Of a stretch of DNA of 64,000 nt, positions 56,001-63,892 are shown piece by piece. Under the pieces are notes generated by a model, which was given only the letters and a program-made list of their open reading frames with translations, made no database searches and was not told where the DNA came from. The position numbers were made by a program, and so were the translations under genes. The stretch is from Flavobacteriales bacterium (lineage in GTDB: Bacteria > Bacteroidota > Bacteroidia > Flavobacteriales_E > Vicingaceae). Each line of letters begins with the position of its first letter. The first letter of the stretch is position 1. Where the stretch lies: NCBI GenBank assembly GCA_026196775.1, contig JAPHUD010000003.1:121963-185962 (forward strand), read 5' to 3'.

Positions 56001-57439
56001 GAACTACCTGCATAAACTGTGGTAACATTAGCTGTAAATTCAGCAACAGGAGGATTGCTTAAGCTGGCAGAAACACATTGTAAAGCCTGAAAAGCATTTA
56101 TTCTCCCTGCTCCAAGTCGTCCAATATATCCTGGGTTGGCACCATCAATATTATCAGCAGAAGAATACATACAATTAATTAATGCTGTATTTGGCATGGT
56201 TGGGTTTAAAGATTTCATTAATCCTAAAAGACCAGAAACCATAGGTGATGCCATAGATGTACCACTCATATAAGAGTAGCTATTGTTCGGTATAGTACTC
56301 GCAATATTACTACCTGGAGCGGTAATATCAACAGAATTACCATAGTTAGAAAAACTTGATTTTACGTCATTTGTAGTTGAAGATGCAACTGAGATTACAT
56401 TGTTATAATTAGAAGGGTAATGTGGAGTATTGTCATTATTTACATTGTCATTTCCTGCTGCAGCAACAACTATAGAACCATTGTTCCAAGCAAAATTCAC
56501 AATATTTTGACCTGTAGTTGAATAACCTGTACCACCCCAAGAACAATTTATAATATCAGCACCACTAACCGCAGCATAATAAATTCCGTCATATCCATTA
56601 GTTACAGAATTAGATCCTGCATTATTTCTTGTTGCTTTAACTGCCATGATAGAAATACCAAAACCAATTGAAGAAACTCCAATACTATTGTCAGTTTCTG
56701 CTCCAGTAGTACCAGCAACGTGTGTTCCATGACTAAACTGAGTGCTAGGTGGGTTTGGATTGTTATCGTTATCTCCAACATCATAACCATTTACATCATC
56801 AATATAACCATTTCCATCATCATCAATTCCGTTGTTTGGTATTTCTCCTGGGTTAGTCCAAATTTGATTGGTTAAATCAGGGTGTGTAATTTGTATAGCA
56901 TTATCAACAGTAGCAACCACTATACTAGCACTTCCAGTACTAATATTCCAAGCTTGTTCTGCCTGAATTTGAAATAAACCCCACATGTTTGTAGTATTGT
57001 GATATTGATCGTTAGGAGAGTAAGAGGTTTTATATAAAGGTACTTTTTCAGCATAATCAACAGTTCCAGAAGCTTCTAATTCATTAATAAAAGCTTCTAT
57101 ATTTTTTACATCATCAAATTCGATTAAATAAGTGTTTAATAAATCTTGTGAAGAATATGCTTTTGGAAATGGCCTAGAAAGCCTTTTAATTGTATGATTT
57201 ACAAAAACATTTCTTAAAAAGGGCATGGATGATAATTTTATGTTTTCATCATCATAAGCTTCAATACTACCGTTCTTAGAAGCTTGTTTTACAATAATAT
57301 TTTTTTCAGAACTTTTTATTTTAAACCAAATTTTACCGTCTTGATAATCTTCATAAACCGTTTGAGAATACCCAATTGTTACAGTAAATAGTGCTATAAG
57401 AAGTGTTAAAATACTTTTAGAGAATAATTTTGTTTTCAT
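53093..57439 (-). CDS. large S8 subtilase with PKD/Ig-like repeats and T9SS sorting domain
   Basis: The 1448-residue secreted protease has a signal peptide (MKTKLFSKSILTLLIALFTV, then GYSQ), a prodomain (to about 135) and a subtilisin domain: D in VATVDNAIQITHPDL (the usual TG after D is NA here), H in SHGTHVAGTTG, S in SGTSMASPMVSG. A PKD-like domain follows (TFAPTTWSWNFDN), then another beta domain, then five Ig-like units, four of them almost identical (TICAGDPVTLTGSG). The C-terminal about 75 residues are a T9SS type A domain ending GAKGIYFINVYNNDAKFNS. One transcript with its own terminator. Confidence 0.9.
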   Translation of the reverse strand: MKTKLFSKSILTLLIALFTVTIGYSQTVYEDYQDGKIWFKIKSSEKNIIVKQASKNGSIEAYDDENIKLSSMPFLRNVFVNHTIKRLSRPFPKAYSSQDLLNTYLIEFDDVKNIEAFINELEASGTVDYAEKVPLYKTSYSPNDQYHNTTNMWGLFQIQAEQAWNISTGSASIVVATVDNAIQITHPDLTNQIWTNPGEIPNNGIDDDGNGYIDDVNGYDVGDNDNNPNPPSTQFSHGTHVAGTTGAETDNSIGVSSIGFGISIMAVKATRNNAGSNSVTNGYDGIYYAAVSGADIINCSWGGTGYSTTGQNIVNFAWNNGSIVVAAAGNDNVNNDNTPHYPSNYNNVISVASSTTNDVKSSFSNYGNSVDITAPGSNIASTIPNNSYSYMSGTSMASPMVSGLLGLMKSLNPTMPNTALINCMYSSADNIDGANPGYIGRLGAGRINAFQALQCVSASLSNPPVAEFTANVTTVYAGSSVTFTDQSTFAPTTWSWNFDNQSLGGVVPATANTQGPHTVTYNNIGLYEVSLTVTNANGNDTETKTNYINVVQPGTCEIIDMDTTGSPFHFGWTPTLYSAGAGNGYVAGTNNYGDRAKLNYYNATQTSGFNYLIGTYVWFARASTNTPTKTIDVNVYDGTGGTVGALLGTKTLPMSYVMANTPGIPFIEFDNAVPLPASGEVFVGVRFANLNMAVGDTIAVVTNADAESTPNTAWEQWNDNTWNAYNGAGGWGLSVTHYFFPWLTNDTTAISLTATPTTICEGEMVHYDATGSTGQDTLLWSFPGMNPANSNNVIDSVLYSSAGNYTTYLEVVGGGCSRYRIDSVNITVTPAPNVSISSTADTICAGASVTLTATGATSYLWSPGGQTTNAITVSPTSTTTYNVAGTTGSCNDNAFVTIYVTNLPTIANATVTPTGTICQGTNVVFDGTSSTNASTYSWSFPQGSPSISSSTNPFETVSFGAPGTHNYSLQITSACGTDTYNGTITVEALPSVTANASASTICAGDPVTLTGSGTAASYAWDNGVTDGVAFTPITTTTYTVTGTGANSCQNTAQVTVTVNPAPTVVANATATTICAGDPVTLTGSGATSYTWNNGVTDGVAFTPTATATYTVTGTTGSCSNTDQITITVNTAPTVVANATATTICAGDPVTLTGSGTASSYTWNNGVTDGVAFTPSTTATYTVTGSNGGCSSTDQITITVTPAPTVTATATSTSVCAGQSVTLTGSGNATSYTWDNGVTDGVAFTPTATTTYTVTGTIGSCSNTDQITVTVNQAPSAIVTYTPNSNICENMNIQFDASTSTGATSYNWSFPQGSPSMGSSTIANPLVSFGVAGTHNFAVVISNSCGTDTHNGSIVVDVCNSIDDLNNGKSMIAYFDNINNNITISYENITQGTYNLNILNSLGQVVVSTKLNINNNEGIITIPFNEGAKGIYFINVYNNDAKFNSKFMK
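53626..54480 (-). repeat. four near-identical Ig-like coding repeats of about 210 bp
   Basis: Inside the large subtilase gene four consecutive units of about 70 codons repeat with high identity, including the shared strings TTICAGDPVTLTGSG, NNGVTDGVAFTP and CSNTDQITITV. A fifth, more diverged unit precedes them. The identity at DNA level suggests recent duplication or gene conversion within the gene. Each unit holds two cysteines. Confidence 0.85.
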
Positions 57440-57593
57440 AATGTAGATGATTTTGATTAAAAATTCGACCTAAAAGTAAGTTTTTTTGTGGGAAATACTT
57501 AGTATTAATGTTTGTTGAGTTTTCAACAATTGTTAATAAAACAGACTCATTATGAATGTTTTTGGGAATAATATTTTTTCAAAAAAAATAACC

Positions 57594-58658
57594 TTATTGA
57601 AGAAACAAAAAATGTCCTGCGTTAATTCCAGATTGGAATTGATGATAAAGTTGTTGGTTAGGTGAGTAGATATAAATGGTACTGTTTTGAACAAAATCTT
57701 TGGCATCTGAGACATATATTTCGTAAGTTGTTGGATGAATTCCAAGGCTATAAAAAACTTCTCCATTATTGGAAACCCAACTAGATGAAGGTAAAGACAT
57801 GTCATTTATATTCATTTTATAAATATGATTATTAATGAAATATAAATTTTCTTTAGAACTATCAATAATTAGGTTTGACGGTGAATCGCTAATATTACTA
57901 AATACAAAAGTTTGCTCAACAGTTCTAATGTTCGGATTAAATTTTATTAATTGAGCATTAGCTTCATTAAAGCCACCATCGCACATTATCCAAATTTTAT
58001 TGTTTTTATCTAATATTAAGCTGTTTGGTTGAATTCCTACCGAGATATTAGCTATAATTTGATTGTTAGTTTTATTAATAAGTATTAATTTGTTGTTGCT
58101 CATATCGCAAACATAGACTGTGTCATTAAAAACAAGCATTTTTTCAGTCCAGTTAGAGCTTGTCGTAATACTACCCGAAATAGTATTATTAGTTAAGTTA
58201 ATAATGTCTATTTTGTTTGAAAAAATATTACTCACGTAGGCTTTTGATGAATTTATAGGAAGAAAGTACCTAGGAGAATCGAATCCTGTAATAGTGGCTA
58301 TTGAGGAAAAATTAGATTTATCAATAACTTCAATTTTACTGGAGTTGTTTATCACCGTATAAATTTTCTTTTCAAAACAGTAAGCAGATTGAGCTACATC
58401 ACCCAAAGGATAGTTATTTGCTTGCTGAAAAATGCTATTATGTACAGTTTTACTGGTAGAATTGTATAAACTTAGGCTTGCATTTCCAAAACCAAAATTT
58501 CCTTCATTAACTATAATTACATCATTTTGAATAGAAGGTGAAATAGCATTTTCCTCACAGTTTATACATTGTGGACCAAACTCTTCTTTTTTACAAGAAG
58601 AAAAAATTAACATTAATAATGCTAATCCAACTACGATATTTGAATTGAATTTGCTCAT
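57594..58658 (-). CDS. btuG: BtuG-like beta-propeller lipoprotein (B12 capture)
   Basis: The start at 58658 forms an ATGA overlap with the btuB stop and gives a lipoprotein signal with C22 (LIFSSCKKE). The 354-residue product has a beta-propeller-type layout and the DUF5074-like opening NEGNFGFGNASLSLYN, followed by regular blade strands (DKSNFSSIATITGFDSPRYF, NISVGIQPNSLILDKNNKIW) and a C-terminal GINAGHFLFLQ. In Bacteroides, BtuG is the surface lipoprotein that binds cobalamin and hands it to BtuB. It is the last gene of the riboswitch-controlled operon. Confidence 0.82.
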   Translation of the reverse strand: MSKFNSNIVVGLALLMLIFSSCKKEEFGPQCINCEENAISPSIQNDVIIVNEGNFGFGNASLSLYNSTSKTVHNSIFQQANNYPLGDVAQSAYCFEKKIYTVINNSSKIEVIDKSNFSSIATITGFDSPRYFLPINSSKAYVSNIFSNKIDIINLTNNTISGSITTSSNWTEKMLVFNDTVYVCDMSNNKLILINKTNNQIIANISVGIQPNSLILDKNNKIWIMCDGGFNEANAQLIKFNPNIRTVEQTFVFSNISDSPSNLIIDSSKENLYFINNHIYKMNINDMSLPSSSWVSNNGEVFYSLGIHPTTYEIYVSDAKDFVQNSTIYIYSPNQQLYHQFQSGINAGHFLFLQ

Positions 58659-60544
58659 AAATTTATAGAAATGGTTAGCATGTAGTTTCTTAAGGGCATT
58701 GGTCTCCAAGTAATAGATTGGTAGGTTTGGTTAAACAAATTATTCACCTGAAAACGCAGATTAAAAGTTGCAGGGTTCACTTCTATTTTTTGACTGATAC
58801 CTATGTTTGAAATATAGTTGGCGGGTAAATACCAATTATTGTCTGTACTAATATATCTTAAACTAGTGTATTGATAGCCGTAACTCAACGAAGTATTTTT
58901 ATAAGATAAATTCAAACTTGAATTGAATTGATTTTGAGGTACATAAATAAGTTGTTTATTTAAGGCATTATCAGTGTTTTTAGGTAACTCAATATTTTTG
59001 GAGATGATATAGGCATAATTTCCTCTTATGCTTAAATCAACTTTATTGAGCTTATATTTTATATTTAAAGTGCTTTCAAAACCTTTGTTTTCTACTTTTT
59101 TTAAATTAGTTGGACTCCAAATACTCCCTGAGCTTGGCTGCCATAAAATCCAGTTGGAAACATGAGCAAAAAAGAAAGTGTTTTCTGTTGTGAATGTAGT
59201 TTTTCCAAAAGTTTTATGGTATTTCAATCCAACTTCACTCATTTTAGCTTCTTCTGGTTTTAAATTTGGATTCCCACCGGGTGTCCAATACAAATCGTTA
59301 AAAGTTGGGTAATTGTGGTTTATTCCCACCGCTGCTTTCAGTGTTACATCTTCTAATTTAGGAAGTTGGTAACCTAATGAAACGCTTGGAGCTATGGGCT
59401 TAAAGAAATCGTCAACAATGGTCATTCTATTAAAAATTGTCCAATTTAAACGTTTAAAATTTCCACTAAAACCTGTTAACCAGCTATTGTTGAACCTATT
59501 ATGTTCGTTGTCATAGCCATCTGCTTTAGCTTCTTCGTATCTTACATTAACGTTATTAAGAAAAGTAATTTTATCATTTATAAAATAATTGACATCAATA
59601 TGGTTATCAACTAATAAAGCCTTGTTTTTTGAGTTTATATCAATAAGCTTGTTGTTATAAATTAATTTATCATGAATAAGAGCAGTACTTACTTTGTATG
59701 AATATTTGTTTTTAAAACCGTTGGTATGTAATAATAATCGGAATGATTCGTCTTTTTGATTTTCATCATTCTTAATAACTAACATAGTAGGAGGTAAGTT
59801 TCTATCACTATTAAAATACCAAAACCTCATACCAATAGTTTGGTTTTTTATTTTCTTATAAATGGCTTGCTGAAATCCGTATTGTTCTAAATCGGCATTT
59901 TGTAGTTTTTCTTCAGGACTTTCTTTTTTGGCAAAGTTGTAATATACTAAATTGTTATCTGCTTTAGTATGAAATATTCTGGTTTCGTAAAACCATTTTT
60001 TAGTTCCTTTATAAGCAATTTTTCCACTGTGAATTTGCTTATTAAAGCTTCCCATAGCATAATTGTAATTAAGTTTTATCGATTGAAGAGAATCATTAAA
60101 ATTAGGCAATGAATTTTGCAAGTTAACACTTCCTCCTAATGCCCCATTACCGTCAATTAATCCACTTGCTCCATAATGTAACTCTACCTTATCAAAAAAT
60201 GGAGTGGGGTATAAAGAAAAATCTATTTGCCCATTCATGGGAGAATTTAAAGAAACGCCATTCCATAAAACACGTGTATGCCCGGCTCCTGTACCTCTAA
60301 AAGATACAGAGGCCAAAGAACCTGAGCCATAAGATTTAATAAAAACAGTAGAATTTTCTTGTAATAATTGAGCTAAATTCTCCACAGATTTAGTGGTAGC
60401 AGAGTCTAGTTTAGTGGTTTTATAGGTTGAGGATATTGCAAATGCTTCAACAACAAAAGGTTCGAATTTAATGGTGTCATTCACCATTTGTCCAAAAGTG
60501 GTTTGAACAATAAGAAAGATAAATATGACACTTGTTAATTTCAT
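58655..60544 (-). CDS. btuB: TonB-dependent cobalamin receptor
   Basis: A 629-residue outer-membrane receptor with a signal peptide (MKLTSVIFIFLIVQTTFG), a plug domain (NLAQLLQENSTVFIKSYGSGSL and RGTGAGHTRVLWNGVSLNSP near residue 85) and a 22-strand-type barrel ending RNYMLTISINL. No N-terminal signalling domain or carboxypeptidase-like domain is present, so it is a compact BtuB type. Position in the cobalamin riboswitch operon and coupling to a BtuG-like gene support B12 as its substrate. Confidence 0.9.
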   Translation of the reverse strand: MKLTSVIFIFLIVQTTFGQMVNDTIKFEPFVVEAFAISSTYKTTKLDSATTKSVENLAQLLQENSTVFIKSYGSGSLASVSFRGTGAGHTRVLWNGVSLNSPMNGQIDFSLYPTPFFDKVELHYGASGLIDGNGALGGSVNLQNSLPNFNDSLQSIKLNYNYAMGSFNKQIHSGKIAYKGTKKWFYETRIFHTKADNNLVYYNFAKKESPEEKLQNADLEQYGFQQAIYKKIKNQTIGMRFWYFNSDRNLPPTMLVIKNDENQKDESFRLLLHTNGFKNKYSYKVSTALIHDKLIYNNKLIDINSKNKALLVDNHIDVNYFINDKITFLNNVNVRYEEAKADGYDNEHNRFNNSWLTGFSGNFKRLNWTIFNRMTIVDDFFKPIAPSVSLGYQLPKLEDVTLKAAVGINHNYPTFNDLYWTPGGNPNLKPEEAKMSEVGLKYHKTFGKTTFTTENTFFFAHVSNWILWQPSSGSIWSPTNLKKVENKGFESTLNIKYKLNKVDLSIRGNYAYIISKNIELPKNTDNALNKQLIYVPQNQFNSSLNLSYKNTSLSYGYQYTSLRYISTDNNWYLPANYISNIGISQKIEVNPATFNLRFQVNNLFNQTYQSITWRPMPLRNYMLTISINL

Positions 60545-60607
60545 TAATATAGTTTAGAAGTTTATGGGTTTATAAAATTATTAGTTATCTGATTAACATT
60601 TAACCAT

Positions 60608-61597
60608 TTACAGCTTTATTATTTTATGTGTTGAAATTTGTTTGTTGGCAATAATTTTTAAAAAATAAATTCCTTTTTTTAAATTAGATGTATTAATAGT
60701 ATTGTTATTTGATGATGATGTTTGTTCAATAAGTGTTTTACCTTTCATATCAACAATAGTATAGCTATAATCAATCTTGATGTTTAATTTTAAAGTTAAA
60801 TTAGCTGAAAATGGATTGGGGTAAATTTGGTTGACAATTGGTTCATTTTCATTAATGTTGTTTGGTTGTTGATGAATGATACCAATAGCATCTAAATCAA
60901 AACCACCAGTAGGAAATGGGGTAGGAAAAGGGTCGTTAATAATATTATTATCATTATCATAAGTACCAAAAGTTGGATTAATGCTGCCAACCACATCAAT
61001 AATTTTAATGTGAGTAATGTTGTTTATATCTAAGCCAACAATTCCATCAACATCATTTAAATCAAAAGGAGTTCCATATTGAGCTCGGTATTTTCCTGCT
61101 AAATTATGAAGGTAAGTAGCATCCATATTAGCATTATTATCTAGCTGAACAGTATCTTGAGTTAGTGAATGGGCAGGAAATCTAAAATAATTGATACCGT
61201 CTGAACTTACTTCAACAAAAGCGAGTTCTAAAAACTGTCCGTCAAATGAGTTTTCGAAAATGGCAAAATCTGCACCGGAGCCATTTTTAATGGGAGCTGT
61301 AAAAGTTAAAATAGCACTGCCTCCATCACCAAGACTAACAACTCCCCCCGTTCCTGATTTTCCTAAAATATCATTGGTAGTTCCAGCAGTAGTTTTTCCT
61401 AAAGATGTATCAGCAATATTTTGCCAACCTCTTTCTATTGTTGCGTTAGTAGCCCAAGCTACAAAAACAGATGAATCTTTATGAATAGCAGTTGTTCCTA
61501 CTTGACCAACAGCTGGGGCATAAGGTCCTTGAGCAATTGCTTGGTTATTAAAAAATAACAGATTGATTATAAGTATTATGTATAGATAAAATTTCAT
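60608..61597 (-). CDS. T9SS-sorted surface protein of the B12 operon
   Basis: The 329-residue protein has a signal peptide (MKFYLYIILIINLLFFNNQA), a beta-rich body (about 25-240, with GSGADFAIFENSFDG and FVEVSSDGINYFRFP), and a T9SS sorting domain (QIYPNPFSANLTLKL, STSNLKKGIYFLKI-type). Body blocks are of the type found in secreted cell-surface proteins of cobalamin loci. Its ATG overlaps the stop of the upstream gene by 4 bases. Probably a surface B12-binding or scaffold protein; direct evidence lacking. Confidence 0.77.
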   Translation of the reverse strand: MKFYLYIILIINLLFFNNQAIAQGPYAPAVGQVGTTAIHKDSSVFVAWATNATIERGWQNIADTSLGKTTAGTTNDILGKSGTGGVVSLGDGGSAILTFTAPIKNGSGADFAIFENSFDGQFLELAFVEVSSDGINYFRFPAHSLTQDTVQLDNNANMDATYLHNLAGKYRAQYGTPFDLNDVDGIVGLDINNITHIKIIDVVGSINPTFGTYDNDNNIINDPFPTPFPTGGFDLDAIGIIHQQPNNINENEPIVNQIYPNPFSANLTLKLNIKIDYSYTIVDMKGKTLIEQTSSSNNNTINTSNLKKGIYFLKIIANKQISTHKIIKL

Positions 61598-62325
61598 TGT
61601 TTTAATTTTTTTGGAATTAAGTCAATAAACCAAAAGCCATTTGTTTGATTATTGGAAGGTAAAGAACAATCACTTGTTGTTTTTATGTTTAAAGGTTTGT
61701 ACACTATTTCTTTTTTAATAAAAGGAATCTCATTTTTAAAAATAGGTCCGTCATAACAGAAAGTATGATATTCGCCATTTTCGCCACAAGGATCAACATG
61801 AGAAGGAAGTTGTTGGAGAAAAGAAGTATCTATTTCTTTGCCTATCCATTCTTGTTTTAAAAACCCATCATTAATACAACATAAAATGGTTTTAAATTTT
61901 TTGGAAATAAAATCATTAATTAAAAGAGTTGTGTTCATTTTCCACAAAGGAAAAATGGCTTTCATACCTATTTTTGATAAGTTATTTTCTCTGTAAACTC
62001 TTAAATCCTCAAGGAAAATATCTCCAAAAATAACATGTTCAACACCTTCTGTTTTAGCTTTTTGTAGGGTAACAGCCATTTGCTGCTCATAAGCTTCGTT
62101 AGATGCTGTTGTAAGTCCCACTTTTAATACTGGAATTCCTATTGCCTCTATTTGCTTATCCAATAATGCTTCACGAATTCCATGCATAGAAATTCTTTTT
62201 ACATCTTGATTGATGGTAGTTAAAAGATATGTTACATCAAACTGTTTTTCAGTTAATACCTTGTGCAAACAATAGGCAGAATCTTTGCCTCCGCTCCAAC
62301 AAAATATGGCTTTTGGAATTGACAT
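61594..62325 (-). CDS. DUF71/COG2102 ATP-pyrophosphatase, B12 salvage type
   Basis: A 243-residue N-type ATP pyrophosphatase with PP-loop CWSGGKDSAYCLHKVL at the start and FGDIFLEDLRVYREN near residue 98, the hallmarks of the Dph6-like COG2102 family. Bacteria do not make diphthamide; a bacterial branch was predicted from genomic context (DUF71-B12) to act in cobalamin salvage, perhaps on an amide side chain. Its place inside a riboswitch-driven btuB operon fits that branch. The enzyme's chemistry is unproven. Confidence 0.85.
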   Translation of the reverse strand: MSIPKAIFCWSGGKDSAYCLHKVLTEKQFDVTYLLTTINQDVKRISMHGIREALLDKQIEAIGIPVLKVGLTTASNEAYEQQMAVTLQKAKTEGVEHVIFGDIFLEDLRVYRENNLSKIGMKAIFPLWKMNTTLLINDFISKKFKTILCCINDGFLKQEWIGKEIDTSFLQQLPSHVDPCGENGEYHTFCYDGPIFKNEIPFIKKEIVYKPLNIKTTSDCSLPSNNQTNGFWFIDLIPKKLKQ

Positions 62326-62332
62326 TAATTGT

Positions 62333-63349
62333 TTAGTTTTTGATTACTTTTTTAATGGCAGTTTGATTTTCTGCAGTATATTTTACAAAATAAATTCCGT
62401 TAGCAAACGCACTTAAATCAATGGTGTAATTTTTATCGTTAAGATTGTTTTCAACCAAAATGGTTTTACCTGTAATATCTAATAATGCTATTGAATTTAG
62501 ATTAACATCACTATCAATAGTTAGAAAACTAGTTGTAGGATTCGGATAAAAATTAACGTTATTAGTTTCAGCTAATTCATTAACATTAACTGTTTGGTCA
62601 TTAAAATTATCCATGCAGAAAAAAGCAGGCGTATTCATTCCCCACTGTCCAACATCTGATGAGTTTAACGTAAAAACCAAACTATCAACATTACCTAAAG
62701 AAGTTAAGTCAACCCATTCCCATTGGTTAACAATATAATCTTGGTTATTGTCAACAAAACGATAATCTGCCAAATAAAAATTAACGCTATCAGTAGTTAA
62801 ATTACCGTTGGTGTAACCTTTTATAGTTAATAAAAACCAATCAGGATCGTTGCCTGTAGCACCTCCAAATTGTTTGGCAAAAGCATCTCCATCTCTCATA
62901 CTATTGGCAGCATAAGTACCATTGGTAACAAAAACACCTGTTACCGTATTATTTTGAGCAAGTCCTGAAAGTTGAATAATAGCATTGTTTTGAGCAACAA
63001 CATAATTATCAGAGTTGTTGTAGCCACTTCCTGCTTTAGAGGCATATAGATTCCCAACACCAGAAGTAGAACTGTCGCTTACATTAGAGTAGGCAAAACC
63101 TTCCGACCAGTATCCTGGAGCTCCCCAAGCGGTGTCATACACGTTTGGAAAAACAGCAGTTCCGCTACTAAAAATACTGTAAAAAGTACCGTTGATGTGT
63201 GTTCCACTGTAGTCGGAGCCATTCCAATAACTGTTAATAGGTAAGTTTAGATTTTCGAAATCTGAAACGGTTTGAGCGTTGATGTAAGTTGCGGATAACA
63301 TCAATCCGAGGAAAGCTGAGCTTGCCAATTTCATTTTTTTTCTCATCAT
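62333..63349 (-). CDS. DUF4465 surface protein with T9SS sorting domain
   Basis: The 338-residue protein is the first of the B12 operon. It has a signal peptide (MMRKKMKLASSAFLGLML...), a DUF4465 domain (about 28-250; FENLNLPINSYWNGSDY, YWSEGFAYSNVSD, GVGNLYASKAGSGYNNSDNY) and a T9SS type A domain (NFYPNPTTSFLTID, IDLSAFANGIYFVKYTAEN). DUF4465 proteins are typical members of Bacteroidota cobalamin loci, where relatives (BtuH-like) bind B12 at the surface. Here the anchor is T9SS-type instead of a lipoprotein lipid. Confidence 0.85.
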   Translation of the reverse strand: MMRKKMKLASSAFLGLMLSATYINAQTVSDFENLNLPINSYWNGSDYSGTHINGTFYSIFSSGTAVFPNVYDTAWGAPGYWSEGFAYSNVSDSSTSGVGNLYASKAGSGYNNSDNYVVAQNNAIIQLSGLAQNNTVTGVFVTNGTYAANSMRDGDAFAKQFGGATGNDPDWFLLTIKGYTNGNLTTDSVNFYLADYRFVDNNQDYIVNQWEWVDLTSLGNVDSLVFTLNSSDVGQWGMNTPAFFCMDNFNDQTVNVNELAETNNVNFYPNPTTSFLTIDSDVNLNSIALLDITGKTILVENNLNDKNYTIDLSAFANGIYFVKYTAENQTAIKKVIKN

Positions 63350-63514
63350 CTTTTTTTGTTTTAATGAGGTTAATAAATAAATTAACTCAAGCCAATCAAA
63401 TACATAAATGCAGTAGTTGGTTAACTTGTTTTGAAAAAAAATAAAGTGAAGAGAAATTTTTGTTAGAAATATTCTTCGCCTTTATTCCCGAAAGCATGTT
63501 GAAGTGAAACACTT

Positions 63515-63675
63515 CTGTTAATGGCAGGTCTCCTGACTTACACCTTATTTTTACGCCTTCCCGATATTTAATCAGTGGCAAAATGTAAAAACTTACAGCG
63601 TTTACAGTTGCGGGTACAGTTCAGGTTTTTCACCTGATTCCCTATTAATTCCAGACTTTAAATCTGAAAACCAAT
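63515..63675 (-). ncRNA. cobalamin riboswitch
   Basis: Reading the minus strand, the conserved blocks of the adenosylcobalamin aptamer appear in order: GGGAATCAGGTG, ACCCGCAACTGT, GCCACTG, CGGGAAGGCG and the B12 box AAGTCAGGAGACCTGCC (63523-63539 on the plus strand). A perfect 6-bp hairpin GAAGTG/CACTTC (63501-63515) lies next to the B12 box and probably belongs to the expression platform. The structure sits 152 bases upstream of the operon's first gene. High cobalamin should lower expression of the uptake genes. Confidence 0.95.
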
Positions 63676-63682
63676 AACGCAA

Positions 63683-63713
63683 CAAATGTATAACAAAATT
63701 TTAAAATGCAAAA
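63683..63713 (-). promoter_or_regulatory. promoter of the B12 operon (-33 TTTTG, -7 TACATTTG)
   Basis: On the minus strand TACATTTG (63683-63690) matches TAnnTTTG exactly and a TTTTG (63709-63713) lies 18 bases upstream, the spacing of the Bacteroidota sigma-A consensus. Transcription would start just before the riboswitch. This is the best complete promoter match in the window. Confidence 0.6.
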
Positions 63714-63892
63714 TTTTATGATGAAATGTTTATGAACATAAACAACTAATTTTGTTTATATTTTGAGTTTTAATTCAATTGATAGTCTATGGCTTATTAT
63801 TAGTTGTAAGAGTTATAGTGAAAGCTGTTTTTTTTATAGTAATATAATAGTAATAAAGGATTGTAAAGAAAATCTTAAATCTTAAAAAGCTA

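Noticed and set aside
57533..57805. 90-codon minus-strand open frame over the end of the BtuG-like gene
   Set aside because: It is out of frame with the supported gene, has no start context or motif, and merely overlaps it.
63396..63581. 61-codon open frame on the minus strand
   Set aside because: It lies inside the cobalamin riboswitch and its expression platform; the structured RNA explains the sequence.
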